A stretch of 64,000 nucleotides of DNA from Tildeniella nuda ZEHNDER 1965/U140 (GCA_019358895.1 JAHHIG010000023.1:1-64000), one strand, 5' to 3'; shown: positions 28,538-38,193, counted from the first letter of the stretch. The notes: generated by a model not told the origin, from the sequence alone. Numbers and translations are program-made.

Positions 28538-30451
28538 GTGGCATCCAATACTCTTCAACAACGCAAACAACCTGGCGCGCCAGAGACGATCTATCAGGTC
28601 GTCAAAACCGTTGGCAAAGTGACAGGCGGCATGGTGCTTGGTGTGGCAATGCTGTCGAGTTCGGTGGTAGCAGGTGGATTGGTTGGTTTAGCCATCAGCT
28701 TTCGCAATTTGCCCGATGTTCGCATCCTTCGCAGCTATGTGCCCAGCGAAACTACTCATATTTACGATGTCAAAGGCGCACTGCTAACGAGCATCCACGG
28801 TGAAGCAAACCGAGAAGTGGTGCCGCTCGATAAAATTTCTCCCGATTTGAAGCGAGCAGTACTGGCGATCGAAGACAGCTACTTCTACTCCCATCATGGC
28901 GTGAATCCGGGTGCTGTCCTGCGAGCCTTTTTAGCCAACTGGCATCAGGGCGAAACGGTTGAAGGCGGCTCTACGCTGACGATGCAGCTAGTCAAAAACC
29001 TGTTCCTCACGCCCAAACGCGCCTTTAGCCGCAAAGTGGCAGAATCAGTGCTGGCATTACGGCTGGAGCAAATCTTCTCAAAACAGCAGGTGTTTGAGAT
29101 GTACATGAACCAGGTGTACTGGGGGCACAATACCTACGGGGCTGAGACTGCTGCTGAGAGCTACTTTGGTAAATCGTCTGCCGACCTGACACTAGCCGAA
29201 TCTGCCATGATGGCAGGGCTGATTCAGGCACCTGAGAGCTTGAGTCCGTTTATTGACTATAAAGCTGCAAAGCGGCGACAGGCAATCGTGCTTCACCGCA
29301 TGAAAGAACTGAACTGGATCACACCCCAACAGGAAGCCGCTGCCCGTAAGCAAACCATCAAACTGGGCAAAATCACGTCTTTTCAGGGCAGTACGATTCC
29401 CTATGTCACTGAAGCCGCAGTGCAGGAGTTGACGAAGCGGTTTGGGAAGGATGCGGTGCTCAAAGGTGGTATGCGTGTGCAGACAACGGTGGACACGAAG
29501 CTACAGCGTCTTGCTGAAGATGTGGTGAAACGAGGACATGCAAATCTAGTGAACCAGGGCATCTATGCCGATCAGATGGCGCTCGTAGCGGTTGACCCGC
29601 GCACCCATTTTGTGAAAGCAATGGTAGGCGGGGTCAATTACCGCAAGAGCCAGTACAACCGAGCAATGCAATCGCTGCGACAGCCCGGTTCTGCCTTTAA
29701 GCCGTTTGTTTACTATACGGCGTTCGCGTCTGGTCGCTACAGCCCTGATTCCACGATCGCCGATACACCCGTCAGCTATCCCGATGGCTACGAGTACTAC
29801 TCGCCCCAGAACTATGACAATTCGTTTCACGGTCCCATGCCCATTCGGACGGCGCTGGAGCAATCCCGCAATGTGCCAGCAGTACGGCTTGGGCAAGAAG
29901 TGGGGCTGAATAAGGTCATTGACGTGGTACGCACGATCGGCATTCGTAGCCCGATCGAGCCTGTCGTTTCCTTACCACTTGGTGCCGTTGATCTGACCCC
30001 TTTAGAAATGGCTGGCGCTTACGCAACCTTTGCCAGCAACGGCTGGTATTCTGAGACGACGCTTATTGTGCAGGTGACGGATAGCACAGGCAATATCTTG
30101 CTAGATAACACGCCCAAACCGCAACTGGTGCTCGATCCGTGGGCAACGGCAGCGCTGACAAACGTCTTGCAAGGAGCCGTCGATCGCGGTACAGGTGCAT
30201 CGGCAAGGCTCGATCGTCCTGTGGCTGGCAAGACGGGCACAACATCTTCTGAGCGCGACATCTGGTTTGTGGGCTACGTGCCTCAGCTAGCAACCGCGGT
30301 CTGGGTGGGCAATGATGACTATCGCCCGATCGGTAAAGGCGCAACGGGTGGTGGCTACGTTGCTCCAGTGTGGCGCGACTTTATGCAGCAAGCGTTGCAA
30401 GGGGTTCCGGTTGAGAACTTTCGATCGCCCACCGAATTTAACCGACCCTGA
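28538..30451 (+). CDS. Class A penicillin-binding protein (PBP1A family)
   Basis: Bifunctional peptidoglycan synthase, 637 residues, anchored by one N-terminal hydrophobic segment (about 32-54). The glycosyltransferase domain (GT51) has its catalytic Glu112 in AVLAIEDSYFYSHHG and the GGSTLTMQLVKN motif near 143. The transpeptidase domain shows SxxK at S385-K388 (PGSAFKPF), SRN at 443-445 and KTG at 565-567. All active-site residues are present. The start is GTG. A hairpin terminator follows, shared with the convergent DUF1825 gene. Confidence 0.95.
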   Translation: MASNTLQQRKQPGAPETIYQVVKTVGKVTGGMVLGVAMLSSSVVAGGLVGLAISFRNLPDVRILRSYVPSETTHIYDVKGALLTSIHGEANREVVPLDKISPDLKRAVLAIEDSYFYSHHGVNPGAVLRAFLANWHQGETVEGGSTLTMQLVKNLFLTPKRAFSRKVAESVLALRLEQIFSKQQVFEMYMNQVYWGHNTYGAETAAESYFGKSSADLTLAESAMMAGLIQAPESLSPFIDYKAAKRRQAIVLHRMKELNWITPQQEAAARKQTIKLGKITSFQGSTIPYVTEAAVQELTKRFGKDAVLKGGMRVQTTVDTKLQRLAEDVVKRGHANLVNQGIYADQMALVAVDPRTHFVKAMVGGVNYRKSQYNRAMQSLRQPGSAFKPFVYYTAFASGRYSPDSTIADTPVSYPDGYEYYSPQNYDNSFHGPMPIRTALEQSRNVPAVRLGQEVGLNKVIDVVRTIGIRSPIEPVVSLPLGAVDLTPLEMAGAYATFASNGWYSETTLIVQVTDSTGNILLDNTPKPQLVLDPWATAALTNVLQGAVDRGTGASARLDRPVAGKTGTTSSERDIWFVGYVPQLATAVWVGNDDYRPIGKGATGGGYVAPVWRDFMQQALQGVPVENFRSPTEFNRP

Positions 30452-30467
30452 AACCAGTTGTTAGTGA

Positions 30468-30512
30468 TTGGTTTTTAGTTTTTAGACAATCTTTCTAGCA
30501 ACTAAAAACCAA
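30468..30512. terminator. Bidirectional hairpin between PBP and DUF1825 genes
   Basis: TTGGTTTTTAGTT (30468-30480) and AACTAAAAACCAA (30500-30512) are perfect complements and stand between convergent genes. T runs are part of the stem. It resembles the TTGTTAGTTTTC-type repeat found in the rlmN insertion, so it may be a repeat rather than a dedicated terminator. Confidence 0.55.
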
Positions 30513-30525
30513 CAACCAAAAACTG

Positions 30526-30849
30526 TTACAGCGTTTTCTCTACATCCGCTTTCATCCGTTCCAGAGTCCTGTTCATCTGCTCGAACATTTGCTGGGGTGT
30601 CATACCAAACTGACCAAGCTGTGTGCGGAGTTGCTCTACTGTCATCTGAGCCATGAAGTCTTCCGACAGTTCAAAGCGCTTCATAAAGATACGGTAGCGA
30701 TCCATAATCGCTTCCATCTGCTCAATGAACAGCTTTTTACCCTCACGATCGAACTTGCCATAGTCAGATCCAAGCGCCATCAACGATTGATAGTCTTCAA
30801 AGAGCTGCTTGGCTTCTTGCTGTACGATTTCAGAATCAAAAAATCCCAT
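30526..30849 (-). CDS. DUF1825 family protein
   Basis: A 107-residue all-helical protein, MGFFDSEIVQQEAKQLFEDYQ at the start and MTPQQMFEQMNRTLERMKA at the end, typical of cyanobacterial DUF1825. Probably coiled-coil; function unknown. It is cyanobacteria-specific and conserved, so it supports the assignment of the host. Confidence 0.9.
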   Translation of the reverse strand: MGFFDSEIVQQEAKQLFEDYQSLMALGSDYGKFDREGKKLFIEQMEAIMDRYRIFMKRFELSEDFMAQMTVEQLRTQLGQFGMTPQQMFEQMNRTLERMKADVEKTL

Positions 30850-31105
30850 CGCTTCAAATCTTCACTAATGACTTTTACTGGAGCAATTACCGCTCGCCGG
30901 GTCTTTTAAACACAAAGTTTTCTAAACACGGGTCTTCTAGACACGACTATCTTAATTCAATGACCTGGTGTATTTAAACCGTTGGTAAGTAGGGGTTTCA
31001 CTACCTGAAGGCTGAAGTGTAGCTGAATCGGACGGTGGCGATGTTGTAAGTGTGGCGAACGATCGTAACAAGGCTCAAGACGCACACCTCGCTTATAACG
31101 CGCAC

Positions 31106-32086
31106 TCATCGACAACATTCACAAAGCTCGATGATCTTCGTTTGTAATGTCAGCAGTTCATCAGCTCCTCGTTTGAGGCTGGCTTCCAGGTCTAGCAACA
31201 AGGGCAGCGTTTGCAGGAGTGTTTGGGCTGACAGCGATTCGACCTCTTTTTGAAGAAAATAGAGGCGCTTTGGGTTTCTGAGTTCTGCGGCTTGAGCGAT
31301 CGCCTGTTCATTCCGCTCGCCTGCTTCCCGCATCACTTTAATCCAGACCCAGGTGCGAAACTGCGTAACCAGGCTACTAACGATGCGGAGGGCGGGTTCG
31401 TTCTGGCGGAGCAGGTCGGCGATCAGGTCAAGCGCTTGAGCCGTTTGCCCCTGACGGATGGCAGCGGCTAACTGGATTGTGCTCTGGCTGCTGGCTGTAA
31501 CGAGGGTGGCGATCGCGGCTTCATCGATCGGCTGTTTTGAGTTGCCGACATAGAGCCGCAGTTTTTCTAACTCACTATGCAGTTGACGGGTATCGTTGCC
31601 AACCAGGTCTGCCAGCAATTCTGCACCGTGCGCTGTCAGCTTGACACCACTCTCTTGGGCAACTTGCTTCACCTGCTTCACCAATAAATCGGTTTTCCAG
31701 GTAGGAATCAGCCCAAACTCCTGGATAGTGGCGTACTTTTGCAGCAGCTTGGTCGATTTCAAGCGACTATCAGGTTTGCTACCCGTTGTCAGCAGCAGCG
31801 TTGTGGTTTCGGGAAGCTCCGGTAGGGTACGTTCCAGTTCGCTCAGGAGGGCTTCTGGGCATCGCTGGCAAAGTGACGTGTCTGCCAGCCAAACGAGACG
31901 GTTAGCCGCGCCAAAGGGTGGTGTCATCGCTTGATTCAGGCATTGCCTGATACCATCGGGTTGGTCAGCAGTAATTTTGTCATAGTTAAAGCTGCTCCAG
32001 ACGGGATCAAGCAACTGTCGGTGGAGTGCCGTTGCTGCCTCGGCGATCGCAAAATCATCCTCGCCCCAGTAAAGGTAAATTGGCAT
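31106..32086 (-). CDS. holA: DNA polymerase III subunit delta
   Basis: The delta subunit of the clamp loader opens the beta clamp. It is 326 residues long, with an AAA+-like fold lacking Walker motifs, as is normal for delta. Landmarks are MPIYLYWGEDDFAIAEAATAL at the N-terminus, LLADLVGNDTRQLHSELEKLRLYVG near residue 155, and LLRQNEPALRIVSSLVTQFRTWVWIK near 226. The divergent neighbour at 32420 shares a 333-bp intergenic region with a strongly structured element. Confidence 0.9.
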   Translation of the reverse strand: MPIYLYWGEDDFAIAEAATALHRQLLDPVWSSFNYDKITADQPDGIRQCLNQAMTPPFGAANRLVWLADTSLCQRCPEALLSELERTLPELPETTTLLLTTGSKPDSRLKSTKLLQKYATIQEFGLIPTWKTDLLVKQVKQVAQESGVKLTAHGAELLADLVGNDTRQLHSELEKLRLYVGNSKQPIDEAAIATLVTASSQSTIQLAAAIRQGQTAQALDLIADLLRQNEPALRIVSSLVTQFRTWVWIKVMREAGERNEQAIAQAAELRNPKRLYFLQKEVESLSAQTLLQTLPLLLDLEASLKRGADELLTLQTKIIELCECCR

Positions 32087-32133
32087 TTAGAATACCTCCT
32101 GCTGTCGCCTGTAATTGTATTGTCCTAAGGCGC

Positions 32134-32271
32134 GTCATCAATTAACGGTCAAAAGCCTACGGCATCAGTCTGACCGCGCCCGCCCCAAAAAGCAGGCTAG
32201 GAGCTGTAGACTTGCCATTATCAGGACTCTGATTGTAATTGATGACAGCCCCTAGCAATCCTGTCAGACTG
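32134..32271. ncRNA. Nested inverted-repeat element, possible structured RNA
   Basis: Three nested stems are visible: CAGTCTGAC (32166-32174)/GTCAGACTG (32263-32271), GCTAGGAGCTGT (32196-32207)/ACAGCCCCTAGC (32245-32256, one mismatch) and the apical ATCAG-GACT-CTGAT (32220-32233). In addition GTCATCAATTA (32134-32144) is the exact complement of TAATTGATGAC (32236-32246) and overlaps the middle stem, giving an alternative fold. It lies between divergent genes; strand and function are unknown. Confidence 0.45.
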
Positions 32272-32419
32272 GATTTAGATTATGGTGGGAATCAAGTCCT
32301 CCTGGAGACGAAGCATCACAGGCAAGCCCTCGCATCATCAATAGTGAGCAGATCATGTAGAGGGTTCCTGACACAGCCAGTCATAGATATGATTAAGTAA
32401 CCTTGAGAGGCGATCGACA

Positions 32420-33205
32420 TTGGACGAGAACTACCAAACTTACCTGAATCGGGCTGTACGTTTGACCTTACCGGAAACGTATCGCTCCCAGGTGCAGCAT
32501 CTTCAGGAATCTCCCAAGTTTCAGCTAGAGGCAGCAAAAGGGCGACAACCCGCTCCGTTTCCTGGCTATACGATTGTGACACCACCAGGGAAAGAGGACG
32601 CAAAAAACGCTGCGTTGCACGAAAGCCTGACGCAGTATCAACAGCAGCTTTTACATAAACTGGGTGCAGAACTATTTGTGCCAGTGCCGCCCGCAAGTTT
32701 TCATATGACGCTTGCAGACTTGATCTGGGACAACGCCTATCGTGATGCCAGTCAAGAAAAGCCTGAGTTTGAGGTGCAGCTTCAAGACCAGATTGCGACG
32801 ATCTTTCGTCAATCCCACGCGATGACCGAGGGCAAACCGCTACAGTTTCAGGCGTTAGGTCTCATGGTGATGCCACGAGCGATCGCGGTCTGCCTCGCAC
32901 CAGCAGATGAACACTCGTATGATCGTGTGCTCAAACTCCGTCGTGCCGTCTTCCAAAATTCTGATCTGATTGGACTGGGTATTGAACAACAGTACTACTT
33001 TACGCCTCATATTACCTTGGGTTACTTCGGCTCCATTCCATCACCCGAAGCATTGGTTGAGTTGGGCGACAGTTTTGTGCAGCTCAACCAGCAATGGCTA
33101 GAGCAAGAGACAAAGGCGTTTTGGGTCGATCGAGCTGAGTTACGCAAGTTTGACGACATGACCCACTATTATCGCAAGCCTGATTGGGCAATGTTTGAGT
33201 TTTGA
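32420..33205 (+). CDS. DUF1868 / 2H phosphoesterase-like protein
   Basis: A 261-residue protein with the two His motifs of the 2H phosphoesterase superfamily: FHMTLADLIW near residue 94 and HITLGYFGS near residue 192. The N-terminal PAPFPGYTIVTPP matches DUF1868. 2H enzymes cleave cyclic phosphodiesters or ligate RNA; the substrate here is unknown. The frame opens with TTG; no ATG is available upstream in frame, since an upstream stop (TAA at about 32399) limits the start. Confidence 0.82.
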   Translation: MDENYQTYLNRAVRLTLPETYRSQVQHLQESPKFQLEAAKGRQPAPFPGYTIVTPPGKEDAKNAALHESLTQYQQQLLHKLGAELFVPVPPASFHMTLADLIWDNAYRDASQEKPEFEVQLQDQIATIFRQSHAMTEGKPLQFQALGLMVMPRAIAVCLAPADEHSYDRVLKLRRAVFQNSDLIGLGIEQQYYFTPHITLGYFGSIPSPEALVELGDSFVQLNQQWLEQETKAFWVDRAELRKFDDMTHYYRKPDWAMFEF

Positions 33206-33581
33206 GCGGGCTGGCAATAGTGAGGGGTAGGCGATATCAAGGCTTTACGGCAGCGAACGCGCGATCGCATCAGGGGCAATGGCTTCAATTTTGGGGCACA
33301 CCGCAGACTTATTTCCGTCACTACAATTAATGCCCAGTAGTTTCTAATACAGCCAAGGCTTGAACTTCTGACTGAGAGGGTTAAGCAATGCGTTCTTGAA
33401 AGTCAGCTTCGTCACTCATTAGCGATAAGTTGCAAACTCGCTGCTGTTTACCAACCGTTCTAACTTTAACAAGCGCTAACTCAGTTTTAAATCCTTGCTC
33501 ATTGCTGGAACTTATCGCGTCTAAAATAATTCAAAGCTTATTGAAACCTCTCGTGTGCTAGTTTTTGCAGTGTCACACACA
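33206..33581. other. Intergenic region, nothing recognised
   Basis: 376 bases between two plus-strand genes. No conserved frame, RNA or strong palindrome seen. It must carry the promoter of the secreted DUF4168 protein. Confidence 0.4.
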
Positions 33582-34055
33582 ACTATGATGCAACGTTCTG
33601 TTAGCCTTTTACGACCTTCTCTCAATACCGTTACACGACTTTTCCTTATAAGCGCACTCTCGACGGTGGGCTTAGTTGCCAGTGATGCTTCACACTTGAT
33701 GCGGCGATCGACTTGGAACCTCAGCAATGCTGCGTATGCCCAAGCCAGTGCGCCTCAGGTGAGCCAGTATGCCCGCGCTGCTTTTTACATTGAGCAACAG
33801 CGCCAGCAAGACTATGCTGAGGCAAAAAAAATTATGAGTGGCAACGTGCCAGAGGATGTCTGTCGGCAGCAGAACATTCCCTCGGCTGTCCAGGATATCT
33901 GTGGTCGCTTCCTCAAGCGCTCCGCCGAGATTATCAAGGAAAACGGCTTGACCATCTCTCAATTCAACGACATCACACGCCGTAAAGAAGGCGATCCTAA
34001 CCTTCAGCAGCAAATTCAAAGCGAGTTGCTAAAGCTACAAAAGACAACGCCCTAG
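33582..34055 (+). CDS. Secreted DUF4168 family protein
   Basis: About 157 residues from the ATG pair at 33582/33585. A basic N-terminus and hydrophobic core (LFLISALSTVGLVA) are followed by AYAQASAP, consistent with export and cleavage near AYA-QA. The mature part is helical, with VSQYARAAFYIEQQRQQDYAEAK and ENGLTISQFNDITRRKEGDPNLQQQIQ, the DUF4168 pattern. Function unknown; probably periplasmic. Confidence 0.8.
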   Translation, partial: TMMQRSVSLLRPSLNTVTRLFLISALSTVGLVASDASHLMRRSTWNLSNAAYAQASAPQVSQYARAAFYIEQQRQQDYAEAKKIMSGNVPEDVCRQQNIPSAVQDICGRFLKRSAEIIKENGLTISQFNDITRRKEGDPNLQQQIQSELLKLQKTTP

Positions 34056-34423
34056 TAGTCTGTGGCGTAAATCTAGCCACCCTTCCGTAGCGCAGTCGCC
34101 TCGACTGCCAGCAGGCAAGATGCATGCCCTACGGTTGCCGAACTTCCGCCTGTACTAGTTTAAGTCGGCTCGGCGATCGAGTTGATGACGTGAATCGCGT
34201 ACTAAAGTCGTAAAAAGTGATGTTTGATACTCACTGAGTGTCCATGATTCTGTAAACCCTTATTGTGAGCACAGTAATGGCTTAAACCTTTGACTAAAGA
34301 CTCTGGATTATTGACTGGAACCGATTTGAGTTTGCGATCGGGCTATGTAATCTAGAGCCTTACGTTAGAAGTCCAGCGCCCATTGCTGTATTCTGACAAC
34401 AGCGCAATCAGTAGGAGGTTTGC
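34056..34423 (+). promoter_or_regulatory. Upstream region of the amidase operon
   Basis: 368 bases without a gene. A TAGGAGG ribosome binding site stands just before the ATG at 34424, the strongest in the window. I looked for an NtcA site (GTA-N8-TAC), expected for nitrogen-controlled genes, and did not find a convincing one. No exact -10/-35 pair is assigned. Confidence 0.4.
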
Positions 34424-35473
34424 ATGAGTGGACTCGGCGGTTTAAACAAGTCACCCGATGGTGTCGTCCTCGGCTTGGTGCAGCTACAACTGCCCACTGT
34501 CGTTACCCCCGACGATCTATCAGCGCAAACTCAGCGCCTTGTAGCGATGGTTGCCAAAGCACGGCGCAACATGCCAACGATGGATCTGGTCGTTTTTCCA
34601 GAATATGCGCTGCACGGTCTGTCGATGGATACCAATCCAGAGATTATGTGCCGCTTGGATGGACCCGAAGTGCAGGCGTTTAGCGCTGCCTGTCGAGAGC
34701 ACAAAATCTGGGGCTGTTTTTCCATCATGGAGTACAACCCTCACGGCAACCCTTATAACAGCGGCATTATTCTAGACGACAAGGGCGAACTGAAGCTCTA
34801 CTACCGCAAGCTGCATCCTTGGGTGCCGGTCGAACCGTGGGAACCCGGCAATTTGGGCATTCCTGTTTGTGAAGGACCGAACGGCAGCACACTAGCGCTC
34901 ATCATCTGTCACGATGGCATGTTTCCTGAAATGGCGCGTGAATGTGCCTACAAAGGCGCTGATATTATGCTGCGAACGGCAGGTTACACGGCACCCATCC
35001 GTCATTCCTGGCAAATTACCAATCAGGCGAACGCGTTCTGCAACCTGATCTATACAGCGTCGGTCTGTATGTGTGGGTCAGACGGCTCGTTTGACTCAAT
35101 GGGCGAAGGCATGATTGTCAACTATGACGGCGTGCCGATCGTGATGGGAACAGGTCGCCCCAATGAAATCATTACCGCAGAGGTGCGCCCGAAACTGCTT
35201 CAGGAAGCTCGCCGCCATTGGTCAGTTGAAAACAACATCTACCAGTTTGGGCATCGAGGCTACGTTGCTGTCAAAGGCGGCGCACAGGACTGTCCCTACA
35301 CGTACATGCAGGATTTAGTGAACGGTGCATACCGTCTGCCCTGGGAAGAGGAAGTCGTTTACACGGACGGCACTTCCTGCGGCTTCCCTGCGCCGACCCG
35401 GACGTATGAGACTGCTCCACTAGCGGCGAACACACCTGAGAAACTGCTTGCCGTCGATCGCGCTGAGGGTTAG
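34424..35473 (+). CDS. amiF: Formamidase/aliphatic amidase, nitrilase superfamily
   Basis: A 349-residue nitrilase-superfamily amidase. The sequence follows the AmiF formamidase pattern: VVFPEYALHG with Glu60, YYRKLHPWVPVEPWEPG with Lys129, and IICHDGMFPEMARE with Cys162 form the Glu-Lys-Cys triad, followed by QFGHRGYVAVKGGAQD near 280. AmiF hydrolyses formamide to formate and ammonia; AmiE relatives act on short aliphatic amides, and the two are hard to separate by eye. The gene is followed after 96 bp by a biuret-hydrolase-like gene, so both would release ammonia. The strong ribosome binding site suggests good expression. Confidence 0.88.
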   Translation: MSGLGGLNKSPDGVVLGLVQLQLPTVVTPDDLSAQTQRLVAMVAKARRNMPTMDLVVFPEYALHGLSMDTNPEIMCRLDGPEVQAFSAACREHKIWGCFSIMEYNPHGNPYNSGIILDDKGELKLYYRKLHPWVPVEPWEPGNLGIPVCEGPNGSTLALIICHDGMFPEMARECAYKGADIMLRTAGYTAPIRHSWQITNQANAFCNLIYTASVCMCGSDGSFDSMGEGMIVNYDGVPIVMGTGRPNEIITAEVRPKLLQEARRHWSVENNIYQFGHRGYVAVKGGAQDCPYTYMQDLVNGAYRLPWEEEVVYTDGTSCGFPAPTRTYETAPLAANTPEKLLAVDRAEG

Positions 35474-35569
35474 GGGCTGAGAGTGGCTGAGTCATAAACA
35501 TCGCGCTGAGTTCAGCACTGATGTATAGGAGCGTACCGCTGCACAAAGCACTTCTTCTGGAGATTAATA

Positions 35570-36250
35570 ATGGGACGCTATGTTACTTCAGAGCCGTATC
35601 CGTATCCGTTCAATGGCGACCTGCGCCCAGAGAACACCGTTTTTCTGATCATCGACATGCAGACCGATTTTTGCGGCATCGGAGGCTATGTCGATCAGAT
35701 GGGTTACGATTTGTCGCTGACGCGGGCACCGATCGCCCCGATCAAAACAGTGCTGGATGTGATGCGATCGCAGGGCTTCCACGTCATGCATACCCGCGAA
35801 GGGCATCGTCCCGATCTCGCAGATTTGCCAGCAAACAAACAGTGGCGATCGCGCCAGATTGGTGCAGGCATTGGCGATCCAGGTCCCTGCGGTAAAGTGC
35901 TGGTGCGCGGCGAAGCAGGCTGGGACATCATCCCCGAACTGGCTCCTCTACCAGGCGAACCCATTATCGACAAACCGGGTAAAGGCTCCTTCTACGCCAC
36001 CGATCTAGATTTGCTTTTGAAACGTCAAGGCATTCAGAACATTTTGCTGGCAGGTATTACTACTGATGTTTGTGTGCATACCACCATGCGCGATGCGAAC
36101 GATCGCGGCTACGAGTGCCTCCTGCTCTCTGACTGCACCGCTGCTACTGACCACGGCAACCATCTCGCAGCCCTCAATATGGTCAAAATGCAAGGGGGCG
36201 TGTTTGGAGCGGTCGCCAATTCTCAAGCGCTGCTGGCAGCCATCCAATAG
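35570..36250 (+). CDS. Cysteine hydrolase, biuret amidohydrolase-like
   Basis: A 226-residue isochorismatase-fold cysteine hydrolase. The triad is visible as Asp29 ([11 protein letters not shown]), Lys135 ([10 protein letters not shown]) and Cys168 ([19 protein letters not shown]). The sequence resembles biuret hydrolase BiuH, including [31 protein letters not shown]-like and [14 protein letters not shown] stretches, and the triad spacing is the same. Biuret hydrolysis gives allophanate and ammonia. RutB-like or N-carbamoyl hydrolase activity remains possible. It is the second gene of an operon with the formamidase; GGAGA lies upstream of the ATG. Confidence 0.85.
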   Translation: MGRYVTSEPYPYPFNGDLRPENTVFLIIDMQTDFCGIGGYVDQMGYDLSLTRAPIAPIKTVLDVMRSQGFHVMHTREGHRPDLADLPANKQWRSRQIGAGIGDPGPCGKVLVRGEAGWDIIPELAPLPGEPIIDKPGKGSFYATDLDLLLKRQGIQNILLAGITTDVCVHTTMRDANDRGYECLLLSDCTAATDHGNHLAALNMVKMQGGVFGAVANSQALLAAIQ

Positions 36251-36259
36251 TTGTTGGTT

Positions 36260-36298
36260 GTAAGAGCCTCAGCTTCTTGAAGAAGTTGAGGCTCTTAC
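36260..36298 (+). terminator. Long hairpin behind the amidase operon
   Basis: GTAAGAGCCTCAGCTTCTT (36260-36278) is followed at once by its complement with one G-T mismatch (36279-36298), giving a stem of about 19 pairs. There is no long T run behind it. It probably ends the operon or protects the 3' end of the mRNA. Confidence 0.6.
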
Positions 36299-36312
36299 AT
36301 TTGCCCTCAAAA

Positions 36313-36894
36313 CTAACTGGTGGCAGAAATTTGGGTCACAGTCAGAGCAAGTTCGGGAAAAGTGGGAAAAAGCACCCGTCGATCGCCGCTGTAGCAGCCC
36401 GCTTCTCGATAATTGTTTTGTTCTAAAACCAGCACCGTCAATGTCTGCGCCTCTGGGTCAACAATGACATATTCAGGAATGCCAACTGCCGCATACTGAG
36501 CACGTTTACGGACATAATCCCGATGGCGGTTTGTTTGCCCCGGACTGACCACTTCCAGCACAAAACGAGGCGGCGGCATTTCTAAGGTAATGGTGTTGCG
36601 CTTTTCGATCAACCGCAGATGCTCGTCGCTTAAAATCACTAAATCAGGATAACGGTTTGCTGCATCACCTCGCTCCAAAACAGGAGTTTGGACTTCGCAG
36701 CAATAGGGTTTGATGTGGGTGAAGGGAACGTCGATCGCTAGCAAGTGCGCCACTACAAACATCACAATACTGCTATTCAACCCAGCTTCCGGTGGCAATT
36801 CGATTAACTCTCCATCAATCAGTTCCGCAGGGCACTCAAGCTCACACGCGTCCAGCGTGAGGTAGTCTTCAAAAGAGAGTTTGGTGTATGTCAT
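36313..36894 (-). CDS. Uma2 family endonuclease (DUF820)
   Basis: 193 residues from the ATG at 36894 (the frame reaches 36924, but the first ten residues are unlike the family). Landmarks are ELIDGELIELPPEAGLNS, NRYPDLVILSDEH, RFVLEVVSPGQTNRHRDYVRKRAQYAAVGIPEYVIVDPEAQTLTV in part, all in Uma2 order. The acidic and Lys/Gln positions of the PD-(D/E)XK-like core are present. Role unknown. Second of three members in this window. Confidence 0.9.
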   Translation of the reverse strand: MTYTKLSFEDYLTLDACELECPAELIDGELIELPPEAGLNSSIVMFVVAHLLAIDVPFTHIKPYCCEVQTPVLERGDAANRYPDLVILSDEHLRLIEKRNTITLEMPPPRFVLEVVSPGQTNRHRDYVRKRAQYAAVGIPEYVIVDPEAQTLTVLVLEQNNYREAGCYSGDRRVLFPTFPELALTVTQISATS

Positions 36895-36956
36895 TGCGAT
36901 CGCCCCGTGCGTGTCATGCTCCAAGTACCTTATTTTAGTGCGATCGCCTCAGCCGC

Positions 36957-37952
36957 TTACAGCTTCACATCTTTCAGGTTCTTGCGTGGATCAAAGCTGC
37001 GGTTGGAGCGGATTTTTTCGTAGTATTCACGTTCGATCGCGCTGATCTCTTTAGGAGTAGCAATCACAACGCGAACCATCTGATCCGTCCGATCGCCTTT
37101 CGGATTCCGCCAACCCTTGCCTTTTAGCCGCAGCGATTGACCAGAGCGGATGCCAGCCGGAATATTAACTGTTACGGTGCCGTCTGGCGTAGGTACTTCG
37201 ATTGGGGCACCTAGAACCGCTTCATCCGGCGCGATCGCCACTTCGCAGACAAGATTATCGCCCTCAAACTGGAAAAAGGCGTGAGGCGCGATCGCCACCA
37301 TGAGATACAAATCACCACGCTGCCCAGGAGCATAGGAACTGCTCCGCCCTTTCCCTTTGATCCGAATCCGGCTACCTGGCTTGGCACCAGGAGGAATGCG
37401 CACTTCAAACTCCTCGCTGCCCAAAACCAGGCGCTTTTGCGCCCCGCGAAACGCATCCGCAAGCGTTAACGTAATAGTGGCTTCTGCATCCAGTCCTGTA
37501 CCGCTTGAGTCGTACCCAGAAAAATCACCAAATCCACCAGGGGCACTTCTTGATGTACGGGCACCCGTTCCAGAACGCCCAAAACCAGGGTCATTGCCCA
37601 TCCGACCCAGCAGTTCGTTGATGAACTCGTCGAAGTTGCGGTATTGCCCAAATTCAAAGTTATCAAAGTCACTGCCAGCACGAGGCTGGGAGCCAAAGGG
37701 AGAGCCACCCTGCCCTGCTTGCTTCCAATACTGACCAAACTGGTCATATTTCTGCCGCTTCTCTGGATCTGACAAAACCTCGTATGCCTCGCTGACTTCC
37801 TTAAAGCGAGCCTCAGCCGCTTTGTCTCCGGGGTTCATATCCGGATGATACTTCCGCGCCAGCTTGCGATAGGCTTTTTTCAGCTCATCGGCATTGACGG
37901 TTTTAGCCACTCCCAGAATGGCGTAATAGTCTTTGAAATCAGTCGCAGCCAT
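36957..37952 (-). CDS. DnaJ-type co-chaperone without zinc fingers (CbpA-like)
   Basis: 331 residues. An N-terminal J domain ([39 protein letters not shown] at about residues 36-38, in part) stimulates DnaK. A Gly/Phe/Ser-rich linker covers about 75-150, and the two C-terminal beta-barrel domains ([21 protein letters not shown] and [10 protein letters not shown]) bind unfolded clients. The CxxCxGxG zinc repeats of DnaJ are absent, so it is a type II (CbpA-like) protein. No dnaK is nearby. Confidence 0.93.
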   Translation of the reverse strand: MAATDFKDYYAILGVAKTVNADELKKAYRKLARKYHPDMNPGDKAAEARFKEVSEAYEVLSDPEKRQKYDQFGQYWKQAGQGGSPFGSQPRAGSDFDNFEFGQYRNFDEFINELLGRMGNDPGFGRSGTGARTSRSAPGGFGDFSGYDSSGTGLDAEATITLTLADAFRGAQKRLVLGSEEFEVRIPPGAKPGSRIRIKGKGRSSSYAPGQRGDLYLMVAIAPHAFFQFEGDNLVCEVAIAPDEAVLGAPIEVPTPDGTVTVNIPAGIRSGQSLRLKGKGWRNPKGDRTDQMVRVVIATPKEISAIEREYYEKIRSNRSFDPRKNLKDVKL

Positions 37953-38193
37953 TCATCCTTCTCCTCTGAGGATTCAGCCTATTTCTCTAAGTACGTCTGA
38001 GCAACGGTTTCAGGGTGAGATGTTCTCGGTATGACTCGTAGCAAAGCATGAAGCATCCGCGTTCCTTCTACTCTACACCCCGTATTCAAACCAGTTCTTG
38101 CTGCCTTGACGTTCTTTTCACGTCTAATCTACCAAAAACGTCGAGTTCAGTGGGTGCGGCTCCTGCAACGGTTGAGGGCGCAATTGCCGTACT

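Noticed and set aside
34056-34423. NtcA binding site upstream of the amidase operon
   Set aside because: No GTA-N8-TAC with correct spacing was found; only spacings of 11 or more bases.
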